From: Avena insularis
Lineage: Eukaryota > Streptophyta > Magnoliopsida > Poales > Poaceae
Reading direction: 5' to 3'
DNA length: 64,000 nucleotides
NCBI GenBank assembly: GCA_023614405.1
Contig: CM042689.1
Coordinates: 330,250,305 to 330,314,304, forward strand
Both the position numbers and the translations under genes were made by a program. Numbering within the stretch: position 1 is the stretch's first letter; each line of letters begins with the position of its first letter. The notes under the pieces are model-generated. The model did not search any database. It had not been told where the DNA came from and saw only the letters and a program-made list of their open reading frames with translations. This document shows positions 1 through 11,402 of the stretch, piece after piece.

Positions 1-104
1 CACAAAAAAATGGTACACACCCAAAAGTTGAGAATTGATGCACGAATAATGAGCTAATTAACTACCCTTTCCCAATCACCTACAGTAGGCAATCAAAAGA
101 TCTA
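1..104. other. Left-edge flank, no gene
   Basis: AT-rich sequence with no convincing ORF or repeat boundary. It ends with the TA that serves as the target duplication of the neighbouring Stowaway MITE. Confidence 0.5.
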
Positions 105-229
105 CTCCCACTGTCCAAAAAATATGTCATAAATTTTTCTAAATTCACATGTTTCAAAACATATTTTAATATACAGATACATATAGATTGAGACAAATTT
201 GCGACATAGTTTTCTAGACTAGGAGGGAG
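105..229. mobile_element. Stowaway MITE (Tc1/mariner-type)
   Basis: A 125-bp element flanked by TA on both sides (103-104 and 230-231). The left end begins CTCCCACTGTCC and the right end reads CTAGGAGGGAG, so the termini are inverted and close to the CTCCCTCCGT consensus of grass Stowaway elements. The inner parts of the two ends also pair (AAATATGTC against GACATAGTTT). It has no coding capacity and would depend on a mariner transposase in trans. Confidence 0.85.
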
Positions 230-286
230 TAGATTATTTGTAATTAAATGCTCCTAGTTGCCTCCTTCCCTTTTAACTTTAGAGAC

Positions 287-1795
287 TGATAAGTCCAATT
301 TGCATCACCATTCTATATCATAATTTGCCTCTATTCATTGTTATATATCTTATTATGAGGTACTACTTATGTCTTTTTCACTGTTTTTGCATGTTGGATA
401 ATTTTTGGAGGATGGACTGCCGGAGTCTGGATTCCAATGGAAAACGAGGTGTTTTGATGCAATTTCACGAATATCAGAAAAATACCAAAAACATATGGGA
501 AAATTATATTTTCCCGGAAGACGAAGGAAGCTAGAAGGGGAGGCGCAGTCAGCCCACAGGGGGCCCACACCCCCTAGGCGCGGGCCCACCTTGCCCCACG
601 CCTAGGGCAGGTGTGGCCCACCTGCTCGGCCTCCGACTTGGCCCTCTCGCCTATATCTTCCTCACGGAACCCTAACACCAAGGGAGCGACCACAAATAGA
701 TTTCCGCCGCCTCTGTGTGGCGAAAAACATCGAGAGAGAAAGATCTCTTCGGCAGACAGATTTCTATCGGGGAAATCCCTTCCCGGAGAGGGGAGATCGT
801 CACCATCAACACCGTCTTCAAGCTAGGCTTCATCGGGATCATCATCATCATCATCCACACCATCATCTCCACCAGCACCATCATCACCACTCCATCCCGT
901 TGTAACAATTGTGTTGGATATTGCTTAGTTTTCAGGGGAAACTTTCCCGGTGTTAATTACTATTCTAGCTGATGCTTGTGAGTGGAACCATTGGATTATT
1001 GTTTATGTTCATATTGTTATCCATTACCATATCATCTTTGATCTTGATCCATATGATGTCTCGTGAGTAGTTCGTTTAGTTCTTGAGGACATGGGAGAAG
1101 TCATGTTGTTAGTAGTGGATTTGTGTTGAGTTATTATTCAATGGTTTAGTATTTAAGTTGTGGTTCTATTCTTCTAGTGGTGTCATGTGAACGTAGACTA
1201 CATGATACTTCACCATTTATAGTCCTAGGGGAATGCATTGTGTATTTGGCTACTAATTATGGGGTTGCCGGAGTGATAGAAACCTGAACCCCCGTTAGGA
1301 CACCATTGCATAAGGGAGCGTAGGATCTCAGAGTTTAAGGCTATGGTTAGGTTATCTTAATTACTTTCCTGTAGTTGCGGATGCTTGCAGGGGGTTTAAT
1401 CACAAGTATGTATTAGTCCAAGTAAGGTCAGAACATTAGCACAGGTTCACCCACACAATACTTACAACACCAAAGAAGAGTACTTAGCTATTTGAAGCGA
1501 AAGCACTTAACAGAATTCCCATGTGTCCTCGAGAACGTTTGGTCCTTATAAGTATTTCCACCGGCTTGTCCTTTGCTAAGAAAGGATTGGGCCACTTGCT
1601 GCGTTTGTTCGTTGTCTTTATTACTTTCACTTTGTTTTGTTGCTTTATCAGAGAACCCCTAAAAATCTGTTTGCTAAGTATTTACAAAGAATTCCTTCTC
1701 CATACCACTAGTCAACACTTTCTGCTCCTCGTTGGGATCGACACTCCTATTTATCAAAAGTACTGTGATACACCCCCTATACTTGTGGGTCATCA
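287..1795 (+). repeat. 5' LTR of element A
   Basis: 1509 bp, starting TGATAAGTCC and ending TGGGTCATCA. It matches 7087-8597 along its length with scattered substitutions. A CCTATATC box near 650 may be its TATA element. A CAT/ATC triplet run at about 837-897 makes His-rich frames appear, which are not genes. Confidence 0.93.
837..897 (+). repeat. ATC/CAT triplet microsatellite in 5' LTR
   Basis: Interrupted ATC triplet repeat that is also present in the 3' LTR at about 7637-7697, so it pre-dates the insertion of element A. Confidence 0.8.
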
Positions 1796-1806
1796 AGACT
1801 ATTTTC

Positions 1807-1824
1807 TGGCATCGTTGTCGGGGA
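1807..1824 (+). promoter_or_regulatory. Primer-binding site of element A
   Basis: TGGCATCGTTGTCGGGGA starts 11 bases after the 5' LTR. It is a slightly mutated form of the TGGCGCCGTTGCCGGGGA-type site used by many grass Gypsy elements. The same site recurs beside the LTRs of elements B, D and H in this window. Confidence 0.75.
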
Positions 1825-1912
1825 GTGAAGCGCTATTGAAGAGTGGAACTGGTAAAGGAAACTTCTACTGTGAATATTGCCTTTTGATACTACTTGTTAC
1901 TCTGTTTCCAAT

Positions 1913-3573
1913 ATGGATAACCCACTTGGTTTTCTGTTTGGGAAAACTACTGCCACTGCTAGGGTAGTAGATGAACCACCACCTGTTGAGATAGATCCTT
2001 TTAAGATACCTACAAGTATTGTTGATCGTGTTATGGATAATTATTATTTTGGGGTTGGAACTGTCCATCCTGGTGATCATTTGCTTTTTATCCATGAATT
2101 ATGCAGGTTGTTTAAGTGTGCATGTATCACAACTGAACAGGTGAACAAGAAGTTACTCTCTATATCCTTGAAAGGGAGAGCTGGAGAATGGTATAAGCTG
2201 CTGAAGAATGGGCAATCCATGGAATGGGAGGAAATGGCTTCTCTCTTTTATTCTAAATTCTATCCTCCCAGTGAGATTCATAAGGATAGAAATCTGATAT
2301 ATAACTTTTGGCCTCATGATGGAGAGAGTACAACTCAAGCTTGGGGGAGATTGAAGTTACTAATGCTTAAATGTCCTATTCATGAACTCCCTAACAATAT
2401 TATTATCAATAACTTTTATGCTAGGCTTTCTCTTCATGATAAAGATTTACTAGATGCTTCTTGTGCTAGATCATTCACACGCATGAAGGAATAAGCTAAA
2501 TGGGATCTACTAGACCGTATTCAAGAGAACACTGAATCTTGGGAGAATGACAAAGGAAGAAAGTCAAGTATAAACTATGATTATGAATGCATTAAATCTT
2601 TTATGGGAACTGATGACTTCCGTGATATTAGTAATGAGTTTGGTCTTGATTCCCAAAGTATTGCCAACTGTTTTAAGGCATTTGCCTCTTACATAGAAAT
2701 TCCAAAAAAAAGTGGAATAAGTACCATGCACCTTATAAAGATGTTGTTAGTCATGTTCCTGTTAGAAGCACTGAAGTTTGTACTACTAATCATATTGTGC
2801 CTAAACCTTATGTTGAGAAAATACCTTTTCTAGCTAAGGTAAAGGAGTATTCTATGATGATTAGTGCAGATAATAAAGGTACTAAGAAAACTGTGGAGCC
2901 TGATGAGCAATTGAATATTGAACCTGTGGTAGCTATTGTGAAAGATCTTGACGCTAGAAATATAGAGGATGAGCACATTGTCTTCTGTGAAGACGCTTCT
3001 AATATTGTCTATCATCCTAGTAAAGCTCGAAAAGCTAGTGTTCCTGTGCTTTCTGTTAAAATTGATGATCATTGCTATTATGGTTTATGTGATATTGATG
3101 CTAGTTCTAGTGCTATTCCTTATGAGCTTTATAGGGAAATTATGCATGAAATTGGTCCTTGTGAGTTTGAGTACATTGATGTGGTTATTCACCTTGCTAA
3201 TAAGGAAACCATTTTCCCTATTGGTATTGTAAGAGATGTGGAGGTTCTTTGTGGTAAGATTAAGTATCCTGCTGATTTTCTAGTGCTTAATTCAGCAGCC
3301 AGCAAAACTTGCCCTATAATTTTTGGTAGACCTTTCTTGAACACTTGTGGAGCTATTATAGATTGTAAGAAGGAAACAGTTTTAACTAAGTTTGATGGAG
3401 ATTCTTATGAGTTTAACTTTTCCAAATTTTCTAAAGCCCCTTGTGAAAATAGCTTGCCTAGTAAAGATTTCAGGATGGAACAACTTGCTTCTATTGATCC
3501 AGTTTATGACCTTGGACCTCTTTTTGGTGACTGTAAGTATGCTCATTCTTATGATAGAGTTGTTTTCCCCTGA
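1913..3573 (+). pseudogene. gag plus retropepsin-like polyprotein of element A
   Basis: The start at 1913 opens with MDNPLGFLFGK. The first part (to 2491) has the gag core pattern LKGRAGEWYKLL ... WEEMASLFYSKFYPPSE. An in-frame TAA at 2492-2494 is followed in the same frame by AKWDLLDRIQ, so it looks like a simple nonsense mutation. At the A8 run at about 2703-2710 the frame changes, and the frame from 2797 carries a retropepsin-like domain. There GLCDIDASSSAIP stands where active family members have CDLGA, and CPIIFGRPFLNTCGAIID is the ILGRPFL flap-like motif. Spacer proteins of this kind would form the particle shell and process it. The stop, the frame change and the altered active-site loop make it non-functional as read. 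No polymerase follows. Confidence 0.8.
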
Positions 3574-3847
3574 TGGTTATATTGTCAACTTTATTCAAAG
3601 TTCTACTGAAAGTTATTATGAGAGAGGGAAATATGGTTTTATGCATCTCAATAATGTTAAGTTTCCCCGTTTTATGTTGAAAGCTTTGAAGTTGCATTTG
3701 TTTTGCCTTCCTATGCTAGTGGTTTTTTATTTCAACAATTTGTTTTCTCATGATACCCCTATGCATAGGAAGTGGTTTAGACTCAAATGTGTTGGTTATT
3801 TGCTTCTTGATGCTCTCTTTCACTTCAAATTTTTATCTCCTTTGTGA
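3560..3847 (+). pseudogene. Small conserved ORF downstream of protease (element A)
   Basis: In a frame different from the protease, about 95 residues contain YYERGKYGFMHL and PMHRKWFRLKCVGYLLLDAL. Element B encodes a clear relative at 37545-37841 on the minus strand (YYERGKYGCISFH and PMHRKWVRLKCVLNLLLDAL). The two elements otherwise differ, so the segment is conserved at the protein or RNA level. No function is known to me. Confidence 0.5.
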
Positions 3848-4738
3848 GCATCTTTGAATGTTTCAAGCCTAAATTAAAGGCATTAAAGAAAAGTACTTGT
3901 TGGGAGATAACCCAAGAGTTTGGTTGAGTCTTAGAAGTCATTACTTCAGTAATAACCGCTCCTTATCCTTTTTTTGGTTTTTGTGTCAAGTTCAACTACT
4001 TTTGAGAAGTAGAGGAGTTGTGAAAAGTGGCTGTCCCGGGACAGATTTTTGTGTTGCATTGTAAAAATTCATGAGGGAGCTAAGTACGTTGGATGGAGCT
4101 GTATTTTTCTGAGCTTGTTCTACAAGTTGTTACCCAACTTTCATTAGTTTTGCACTTTTTTATTTGAGCAACAAAAGGTTTTCTAAAAAATCAATCTTTA
4201 CTCGCTGGTCTGTTTTGACAGATTTCTGTTATCATTTGCATTTGCCTCTTATAGAAGCCTTTGTTTTGATGGATTTCAGTCGAAGTGTGAACCTAAAGGT
4301 TTATTGTTTTTGCTTATACTAATGTTGCAATTGAGTTTTGTGTGAGACCTTGTAGGAAAGGAAATTCCAGGAGAAGGAGAAAAGGAGTCTGCAGAGTTCG
4401 TCGTTGAATAGGTAAAAGTGGTGAAAACAGAAGGTTCGTGAAACCCCAATATTTTTATATTTTTGATGTTTTTATTACATAAGGGAAGTTACGATACGGA
4501 ACTGAGGAGGAACCGGAGGCCGTGGTGGCTCAGGTGCGGGCCCTAGCTAGCCACGCCTGGAGGGGGTGAGACCACCCCGAACTCCGACTCCGCCTCGTTT
4601 TCGTATCAAAACCTTCCTTATACATTGAAACTTCGTATTATATAACCCCCAGATCCCCCGAGGTTCGTGCATCGTGTTCTCGTCGTGTTTTCGTTTTGAT
4701 ATGTTTCTGCCAGGAAATCTTCTCAAGTTTATAGCACC

Positions 4739-5269
4739 ATGGTCTCCGCCAACGACAAAGGCAAGAAGCCCAAGGAAGATGATCCTCACAAACCCAAGGA
4801 GGACGAGATTTTGGTAGGTGATGAAGAAGACATGGAGGAGGACAAGAAATCGGACACCCGCGCTACCGTCGCAAGCATTGGAGTGGTGGTAAAACCTACC
4901 AAGCTTAGGAGGACAACACGGATGTCTACAGGAGGGAAACCTCCACGTCATACCCTCTCTCCACGGTCACTTCCTCTAAGTACCAAGAAACCCTTCCACA
5001 CTCTTATACATGAGCGTCAATATCAACATGTGCCCAAAGGGAACTTGCCCTCGATGTGGGATATGCCTCGTTCTAACCATGCAGGGGAGGAACATACTAA
5101 GAAGGAAGAGTGGGGAAAGAATAACAAGGACTGGAATTCTCAGCCCGACATGATCATGAATCGCATTGAGCAGAATTCAGAGTTGATTTGTACCATGTCC
5201 TTTGAGATTGAGGATTTGAGGAAACTGATTGAGGAGCTTATCAAGAGAACACCACCACCGAAGGAGTAA
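4739..5269 (+). CDS. Accessory ORF of element A, Lys/Glu-rich protein
   Basis: An intact 176-residue ORF beginning MVSANDKGKKPKEDD. The N-terminal third is very rich in Lys, Asp and Glu, the middle is basic and Pro/Ser-rich, and the C-terminus (about residues 140-170, IEQNSELI ... EIEDLRKLIEELIKR) could form a coiled coil. It sits about 0.9 kb after the gag-protease region and is preceded by a GC-rich leader. Similar second ORFs occur in non-autonomous Triticeae Gypsy elements. I recognise no enzymatic domain, and whether it is translated is unknown. Confidence 0.55.
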   Translation: MVSANDKGKKPKEDDPHKPKEDEILVGDEEDMEEDKKSDTRATVASIGVVVKPTKLRRTTRMSTGGKPPRHTLSPRSLPLSTKKPFHTLIHERQYQHVPKGNLPSMWDMPRSNHAGEEHTKKEEWGKNNKDWNSQPDMIMNRIEQNSELICTMSFEIEDLRKLIEELIKRTPPPKE

Positions 5270-7072
5270 TTTGTCATCAGGTTTGGCATCCCCTTGGCTT
5301 GTTCCAAGCTTGGGGGGAGTGTCGCGATATCACAACCATTATCTTTTATCTTTTACCTTTTTAGTGGATTCATATCTTTGGTAGAGAGGTTATCCTATAG
5401 TTTGGTTTGCATGTGGAAGTATCTCTTCTTTAGTTGATTATCTATGTATCCCTTGGTGTGAGTGCCTTTATGGAATATTAATGAGAAGTTTCATCTTTTA
5501 CTTTTTGCACTTCTTATTTTAGTTTGCAATCTCTATTATATGATGGATCTTGTTGACACTTTGGGAGCATCAAGTAAATCTAAATTGGTTTTGGCAAACC
5601 AAGTTCTGGTTAGTAGCAACACTTTTTGAGGTTTGAAAGAAAAAGAGAAAAAGCTTACAGGTATTTTGTATCATTTATTTTCTTTCTTGTTTGCTCATAA
5701 GCTTATTATTCTTTATTTAAGATCTTTTGTGTCTTCAAGGAAGATTGCATGTTTGGATTTATCACTTGTAGGTTTGCTTGTTTCTTTCAACTCTTTTGCT
5801 TGCTACCCAGCCTTGCTAGCCAAAAACCTGTTTTGAGAAGGCATACTTCTCATGTTTCCAATACCTTTGAACCAAAACATTTGCCATTTGTGTCCACCAT
5901 ATCTACCTATTAGCAATTGCTATTCCAAGAAAATTCTCAAGCTTCATCTATCTTTCGAATTAAAAACTATTTTGTTATGTGAAAACTAGTTAGTAAAGCT
6001 CTCACAAACTTGATGGCACACCTTATTTTCTTGCCCCTAATAAACTTGAACCATTGTATCATCAAAGTTGTATATGCTTGCATCTATACGTTGGGATTAG
6101 CAGAACCGTGTTGTCACGGGGAACACTTTCAACATTGCACCTATACGTTGTACACAGTTGATATCATGCTCTTTTGTTTACAGATGTCGACGGTGTGAAA
6201 TGAAGAGGAAACTTGTAAGTCCATGGAGTGACGTATGTGTGTTAGAGAAACGCCTGGGCCGCTAGCCTAAGCCATGCCTAGTCATGGTGAAAACTTGCAG
6301 CATCACCATAGTGAGCATTCTATGAAGCATCCTTAATAAAAAGCTATGCACATAGTAAATAAAAAGATCGTTGAGATGCTCATTGTCTGCTTGCCTTGTC
6401 ATTTTGGTTATGGGATAGCTACTTATATTTTGTCAAGCATATACTCCATCTTTGTGCACTTTAACCTTAATCATCTCAAGATGCCTATGATAGGGGCAAT
6501 GAGGGCTCAAAGCTAGTAAGTACCATAATATTTTGGAAGCTCTTTATGACTTGAAATCCTTGCTTCCCTCTATGAAGGACCTTTCTTCTATTTTCCAAGT
6601 TGAATCAGTAAACCTACTTCCTCTCTTTCTCCAGCAAGCATTTGAGTTGTTGTGTTGCAAGCATTCATATGGTGATTTATTCAATCATGTTCTTTATCTT
6701 CCTTGTTTGTACAAGACTCTTATCTATTGAGTATTACTTTGAAAGCCTTCATTGTGAAAAACCTTTTTGAGCAAAGAGTGCTCCTGTTATAAAACTTCTA
6801 CAAAAAGTTTTTTGTGAAACTGTTTGCCAGCTGTTCTCTAACCAGGAACAAGAGTTTGACAATTCCAATTATGATTTATCTTTATGCATCTCTATTGTGA
6901 CTCCTGTACTTGTTGCAAGCTAAGTTATATAATGGTGAGTTGCTTTCTTCTATGAGTTGTGTAATGGTAAGTGTGATGCTTCTTGTTCGTATTCTTTTAT
7001 CGACACTTCACCCCATAAACCTGTGGACATGTTTACTGAGCTCAGTTTTCGCTTGGGTACAAGCGAAGGTCT
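5270..7072 (+). other. Noncoding 3' internal region of element A
   Basis: About 1.8 kb without a credible ORF. From about 5960 on it is homologous to the corresponding internal regions of elements B, D and E on the other strand. The best anchor is 6241-6330, which contains GGGCCGCTAGCCTAAGCC. Confidence 0.7.
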
Positions 7073-7086
7073 AAGCTTGGGGGAGT
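7073..7086 (+). promoter_or_regulatory. Polypurine tract of element A
   Basis: AAGCTTGGGGGAGT abuts the 3' LTR start at 7087. This is the expected position for the plus-strand primer, and element D has the identical sequence next to its 3' LTR. Confidence 0.8.
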
Positions 7087-8597
7087 TGATACGTCCAATT
7101 TTCATCACCATTCTATATCATAATTTGCCTCTATTCATTGATATATGTCTTATTATGAGGTACTACTTATGTATTTTCCACTGTTTTTGCATGTTGGATG
7201 ATTTTTGGAGGATGGACTGCCGGAGTCTGGATTCTGATGGAAAAAGAGGTGTTTTGATGCAATTTCGCGAAGATCAGAAAAATACCAGAAAAATATGGGA
7301 AAATTATATTTCCTCGGAAGACGAAGGAAGCCAGAAGGGGAGGCGCTGCCGGGCCACAGGGGGCCCACACCCCCTAGGCACGGGCCCACCTTGCCCCGCG
7401 CCTAGGGCGGGTGTGGCCCACCTGCTCGGCCTCTGACTCCGCCCTCTCGCCTATATCTTCCTCACGGAACCCTAACACCAAGGGAGCAACCACAGATAGA
7501 TTTCTTCCGCCTTTGCGGGGCGGAAAACACCAAGAGAGAAAGATCTCTTCGGTAAATAGATTTCTGCTGGGGAAATCCCTTCCCGGAGAGGGGAGATCGT
7601 CGCGATCAACACCATCATCAAGCTAGGCTTCATCGGGATCATCATCATCATCATCCACACCATCATCTCCACCAGCACCATCATCACCACTCCATCCCGT
7701 TGTAACAATTGTGTTGGATATTGCTTTAGTTTTTAGGGGAAACTTCCCAGTGTTAATTACTATTGTAGTTGATGCTTGTGAGTGGAACCATTGGATTATT
7801 GTTTATGTTCAGATTTTTATCCATTACCATATCATCTTTGATCTTGATCCATATGATGTCTCGTGAGTAGTTCGTTTAGTTCTTGAGGACATGGGAGAAG
7901 TCATGTTGTTAGTAGTGGATTTGTGTTGAGTTATTATTCAATGGTTTAGTATTTAAGTTGTGGTGCTATTCTTCTAGTGGTGTCATGTGAACGTCAACTA
8001 CATGATACTTCACCATTTATGGGCCTAGGGGAATGCATTGTGTATTTGGCTACTAATTGTGGGGTTGCCGGAGTGACAGAAACCTAAAACCCCGTTAGGA
8101 CACCATTGCATAAGGGAGCATAGGATCTCAGAGTTTAAGGTTGTGGTTAGGTTTATATCTTAATTACTTTCCTGTAGTTGCGGATGCTTGTAGGGGGTTC
8201 AATCACAAGTATGTATTATTCCAAGTAAGGTCGGTACATTAGCATAGGTTCACCCACACAACACTTACAACACCAAAGAAGAGTACTTAGCTATTTGAAG
8301 CGAAAGCACTTGAAAGAATTCCTATGTGTCCTCGAGAACGTTTGGTCCTTATAAGTATTTCCACCGGCTTGTCCTTTGCTAAGAAAGGATTGGGCACTTG
8401 CTGCATTTGTTCATTGTCTTTATTACTTGCACTTTGTTTTGTTGCTTTATCAGAAAACCCCTAAAAATCTGTTTGCTAAGTATTTACAGAGAATTCCTGC
8501 TCCATACCACTAGTCAACACCTTCTGCTCCTCGTTGGGATTGACATTCCTATTTATCAGAAGTACTGCGATACACCCCCTATACTTGTGGGTCATCA
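7087..8597 (+). repeat. 3' LTR of element A
   Basis: 1511 bp, TGATACGTCC to GGGTCATCA, the partner of 287-1795. It is followed directly by the GAGAC target duplication. Confidence 0.93.
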
Positions 8598-8602
8598 GAG
8601 AC

Positions 8603-9527
8603 CAAACCACTGTTGCATGTCCATGGAGTAGGAACACACGTTAGTATGTTCTTTACTAATGTTCAGTGGATTTCTTGAGGATCCGATTGATATATGTTCT
8701 TAGGGCTTATAACATAGGAAACATCTGACCTAGTACAAATTATCACATTTATGATCAATCCTATTGCCAAAACATATGGGATTAACTCCATCCGGCTTCG
8801 CTCATTAGCTAACTCTAGGGTATGAGTCTTGTTAAGTCGAACACCATGCAACATCGATAAGAACCCCTCCTTAGCAGAATTCATATTGAACCTCTTCAAT
8901 ATCTTCTCGAGATATGTACTCTAACTCAAATCTATGAGTCGTCTTATCTATCTCTATAGATCTAGGTTCCTAGTATAAATGTTGTCTCACTCAAGTCCTT
9001 CATGTCGAAACACCTTTCCAATGAATTCTTTGATTTCTTGCAAAATTCGAACATCATTCCCGACTAACAATATGTCATCCACCTATAGTAGAAGAAATGA
9101 AACCGAGCTCCCATTAAGATCCCAGCGATGATTTGACCACTTCCTCAAAAAAAAGTTCTGACTCCGATTTGCCTACTTCAACACATGGATTGATTTTCAA
9201 AGCTTCAAAACCATGCTAGAGCTATACAGATCAACAAAACCCTCGGGTTTTATCATATACACGTCTTTGATTAAATTTTTGTAAAGGAAAGTCAGTTTAA
9301 CATCCATCTGTCATATTTCCTAATAAAATATGCAGATAGAGCTAACATAATCCTAATCGATTTAAGCGTCGCTGCCAACCTACCAACGAGAAGAGCCGTA
9401 GTCAACTCCTTGAACTTGTCGGAACCCTTTTGCGATAAGCCGTGCTTTCTAGAAAGAAACATTTCCATTTTGATTCGATTTCTTCTTAAAGACCCATCTG
9501 CTCTCGATGGCTCGTGCGCCATCATAA
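8603..9527 (-). pseudogene. Copia reverse transcriptase/RNase H remnant, downstream part
   Basis: Read on the minus strand, degraded Copia polymerase motifs appear in order. Near 9527-9400 is a match to the SKWVFKKK ... KARLVAKGF start of the RT, read as SRWVFKKKSNQNGNVSF. At about 9375-9292 is LKSIRIMLALSAYF. At about 9085-9000 is VDDMLLVGNDV, the YVDD box. At 8899-8663 is MNSAKEGFLSMLHGVRL ... VLAIGLIINVIICTRSDVSYVIS, the RNase H border. Several stops and frame changes make it a dead copy. The upstream part continues beyond the solo LTR at 11403. Confidence 0.85.
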
Positions 9528-11402
9528 TGTTGGAGATATGACCAAGAGGCAATAATAAATAGGTTATTATCATATCTTCATGCTTATGATAAATGTTTAC
9601 ATACCATGCTATAATTGTATTAACCAGAAACATTAATACTTGTGTGATTTGTAAACACAAAAGAGTCCCTGGTAAAGCCTCTTGTTAAACTAGCTTGTTG
9701 GTTAATATATGATCATGGTTTCCTTATCATGAACATTGAGATGTTATTAACAATAAGGTCATATCATTAGGAGAATGATGTGATGGACATACTCCTATAG
9801 TTAAGCGTAGCATAAGATCAAGTCATTCAAATAGTTCACTTGCTATAAGCTTTCTGATACATAGTAACCTAATTCCTTCGACCATGAGATCATGCTAATC
9901 ACCATCACCAGAAGGATGCTTTGATGACATCAAACACCACACCGTAAATGGGTGGCTATAAAGGTGGCATTGAGTGTTCAGAAAGTATGTGTTGAGGCAC
10001 ATGGATCAAGAGTGAGATTTGTCCATCCATATGACAGATAGATATATTCTGGGCCCTCTCGGTGGAATTTCTTCCAATTATCTTGCAAGCATGTGAATGG
10101 CTCACAAGGGATCACATATCACGAGAAAGAGAAAAGAATACTTATTGGTAACGAGGTTGAACTAGGTATGCAGAGATACCGACGATCAGACCTCGGATAA
10201 GTAAAATATCGCGAGACAAAGGGAAATTGGTTCCGTATGTAAATGGTTCATTCGATCGCAAAGTAATCGTAGAAATATGTGGGAGCCATATGAATTTCCA
10301 GATTCCTCTATTGGTTATTGATCGGAGAAGAGTCTCGATCATGTCTGCATAATTCACGAATCGTAGGGAGACACACTTAAGGATTCGATGTTGTTTAGTA
10401 GATATGAAATGTGAGTAAAGAGACCGAATGTCGTTCGGAGTATCGGATGGGATCTGGGATATCACGAGGAGATCCGGAATGGTCCGGAGAATAATATTCA
10501 TATAAGAAAAGTCCAATTTCGGAGTTCGACAATGATTCCGGTGTTTTCACCGGAATGTTCTAGAAGGGTCTAGAAGGTTCACCGGTCCGGAAGGGGAAGG
10601 GTACATGGATGTGTCATGACAAAGTGTAATGGTTGCATCATGTCCTAGGTCACTTGGCTGGACACTTGGAAGAGAGAAATCAAACTCTAATTTGAAAGTC
10701 AAAAAGGCAGTTTGAAAAAGTCAAATCCCAACATGGTTTCCGAGTTAGGGAGGGTTTCTAAGTTAGGAAGGGTTTCCACCTGGGTTGGGAACACCCTTGG
10801 ACGCCCCCACCTATATAAGGATGGGTGGGGGCACACCCCAAGGTATCCCTCTTGCCCTAGGCGCCCAAGAAACCCTAGGTTGGCCACCGCCCCCCTCTCT
10901 AGTTGCGACCAATCTAGATCTCCTCTAAACCACTACCGACTAGCTAAACTCTAGTTGCTAGCTACCTCTAAACCTCGGCCCTCTAAACCCTAGATCGCCG
11001 GGGCTCCCTATACTCCACCATACTCGCTCCGGCTTAGGAGAAGCCCTGTGGGATCTCCCCTCTACTTCCGACACCACGCCGTCGTGCTTCCGGAATCACG
11101 AGGAGAGAGCTACAACCTTCGCTGGCTGCTAGAACAAGGGAGAGGAAGGTCTTCATCGAGTACCGTACGTGTGACCGACTGCGGGAGCGCTGCCGGAATG
11201 CGGCGCCGGAAGGATCGCCTACGCGATCTTGAGATCGACAAGTGAACGACTACATCACCCACGAGAATCTGCTCTCGTTAACCGCTTTGGATCTTCGAGA
11301 GTTAGTACTCTATCGACTCGTTGCTATAATCTAGTAGATAGATCTTGGATTGTGTGTGTTCATGCGGTAGATTTTTTGTTTTCCATGCTACGAACCCCTA
11401 CA
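9528..11402 (+). mobile_element. Solo LTR of an Angela/BARE/WIS-like Copia element
   Basis: 1875 bp beginning TGTTGGAGATATGACC and ending GCTACGAACCCCTACA. It carries the landmarks of the BARE/Angela/WIS LTR: AGGAGAATGATGTGATGGAC, CTTCGACCATGAGATC, GGTTATTGATCGGAGA, and a TATA box (10812-10818) followed by a C-rich leader ending GATAGATCTTGGAT. It has no internal region or second LTR, and the two parts of a Copia pseudogene flank it, so it is a solo LTR left by LTR-LTR recombination. The target duplication is not perfect: CATAA on the left against CATAG if the right end is set at 11400, or TAGAA if at 11402. It points opposite to its Copia host. Confidence 0.88.
10812..10818 (+). promoter_or_regulatory. 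TATA box in solo Copia LTR
   Basis: TATATAA lies upstream of a C-rich leader at the place where BARE/Angela LTRs start transcription. Activity cannot be judged from sequence. Confidence 0.5.

Larger units (their letters stand above)
287..8597 (+). mobile_element. Complete non-autonomous Gypsy LTR retrotransposon (element A)
   Basis: Bounded by two LTRs of about 1.51 kb that begin TGATA(A/C)GTCC and end GGGTCATCA. A perfect 5-bp target duplication GAGAC lies at 282-286 and 8598-8602. The order inside is primer-binding site, gag plus retropepsin-like ORF, a conserved small ORF, a separate Lys/Glu-rich ORF, a long noncoding stretch and a polypurine tract directly before the 3' LTR. No reverse transcriptase, RNase H or integrase is encoded, so the element had to be moved by another Gypsy element. 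It is one of the non-autonomous Gypsy families typical of Triticeae genomes; I do not assign a family name. Confidence 0.93.

Noticed and set aside
353..972. Short ORFs on both strands in the 5' LTR of A, including His-rich peptides
   Set aside because: They repeat in the 3' LTR and derive from LTR sequence and the ATC triplet run; no codon signal or domain.
10142..11245. ORFs of 60-124 residues in the solo Copia LTR
   Set aside because: LTR and leader sequence of a known element type; frames overlap on both strands.
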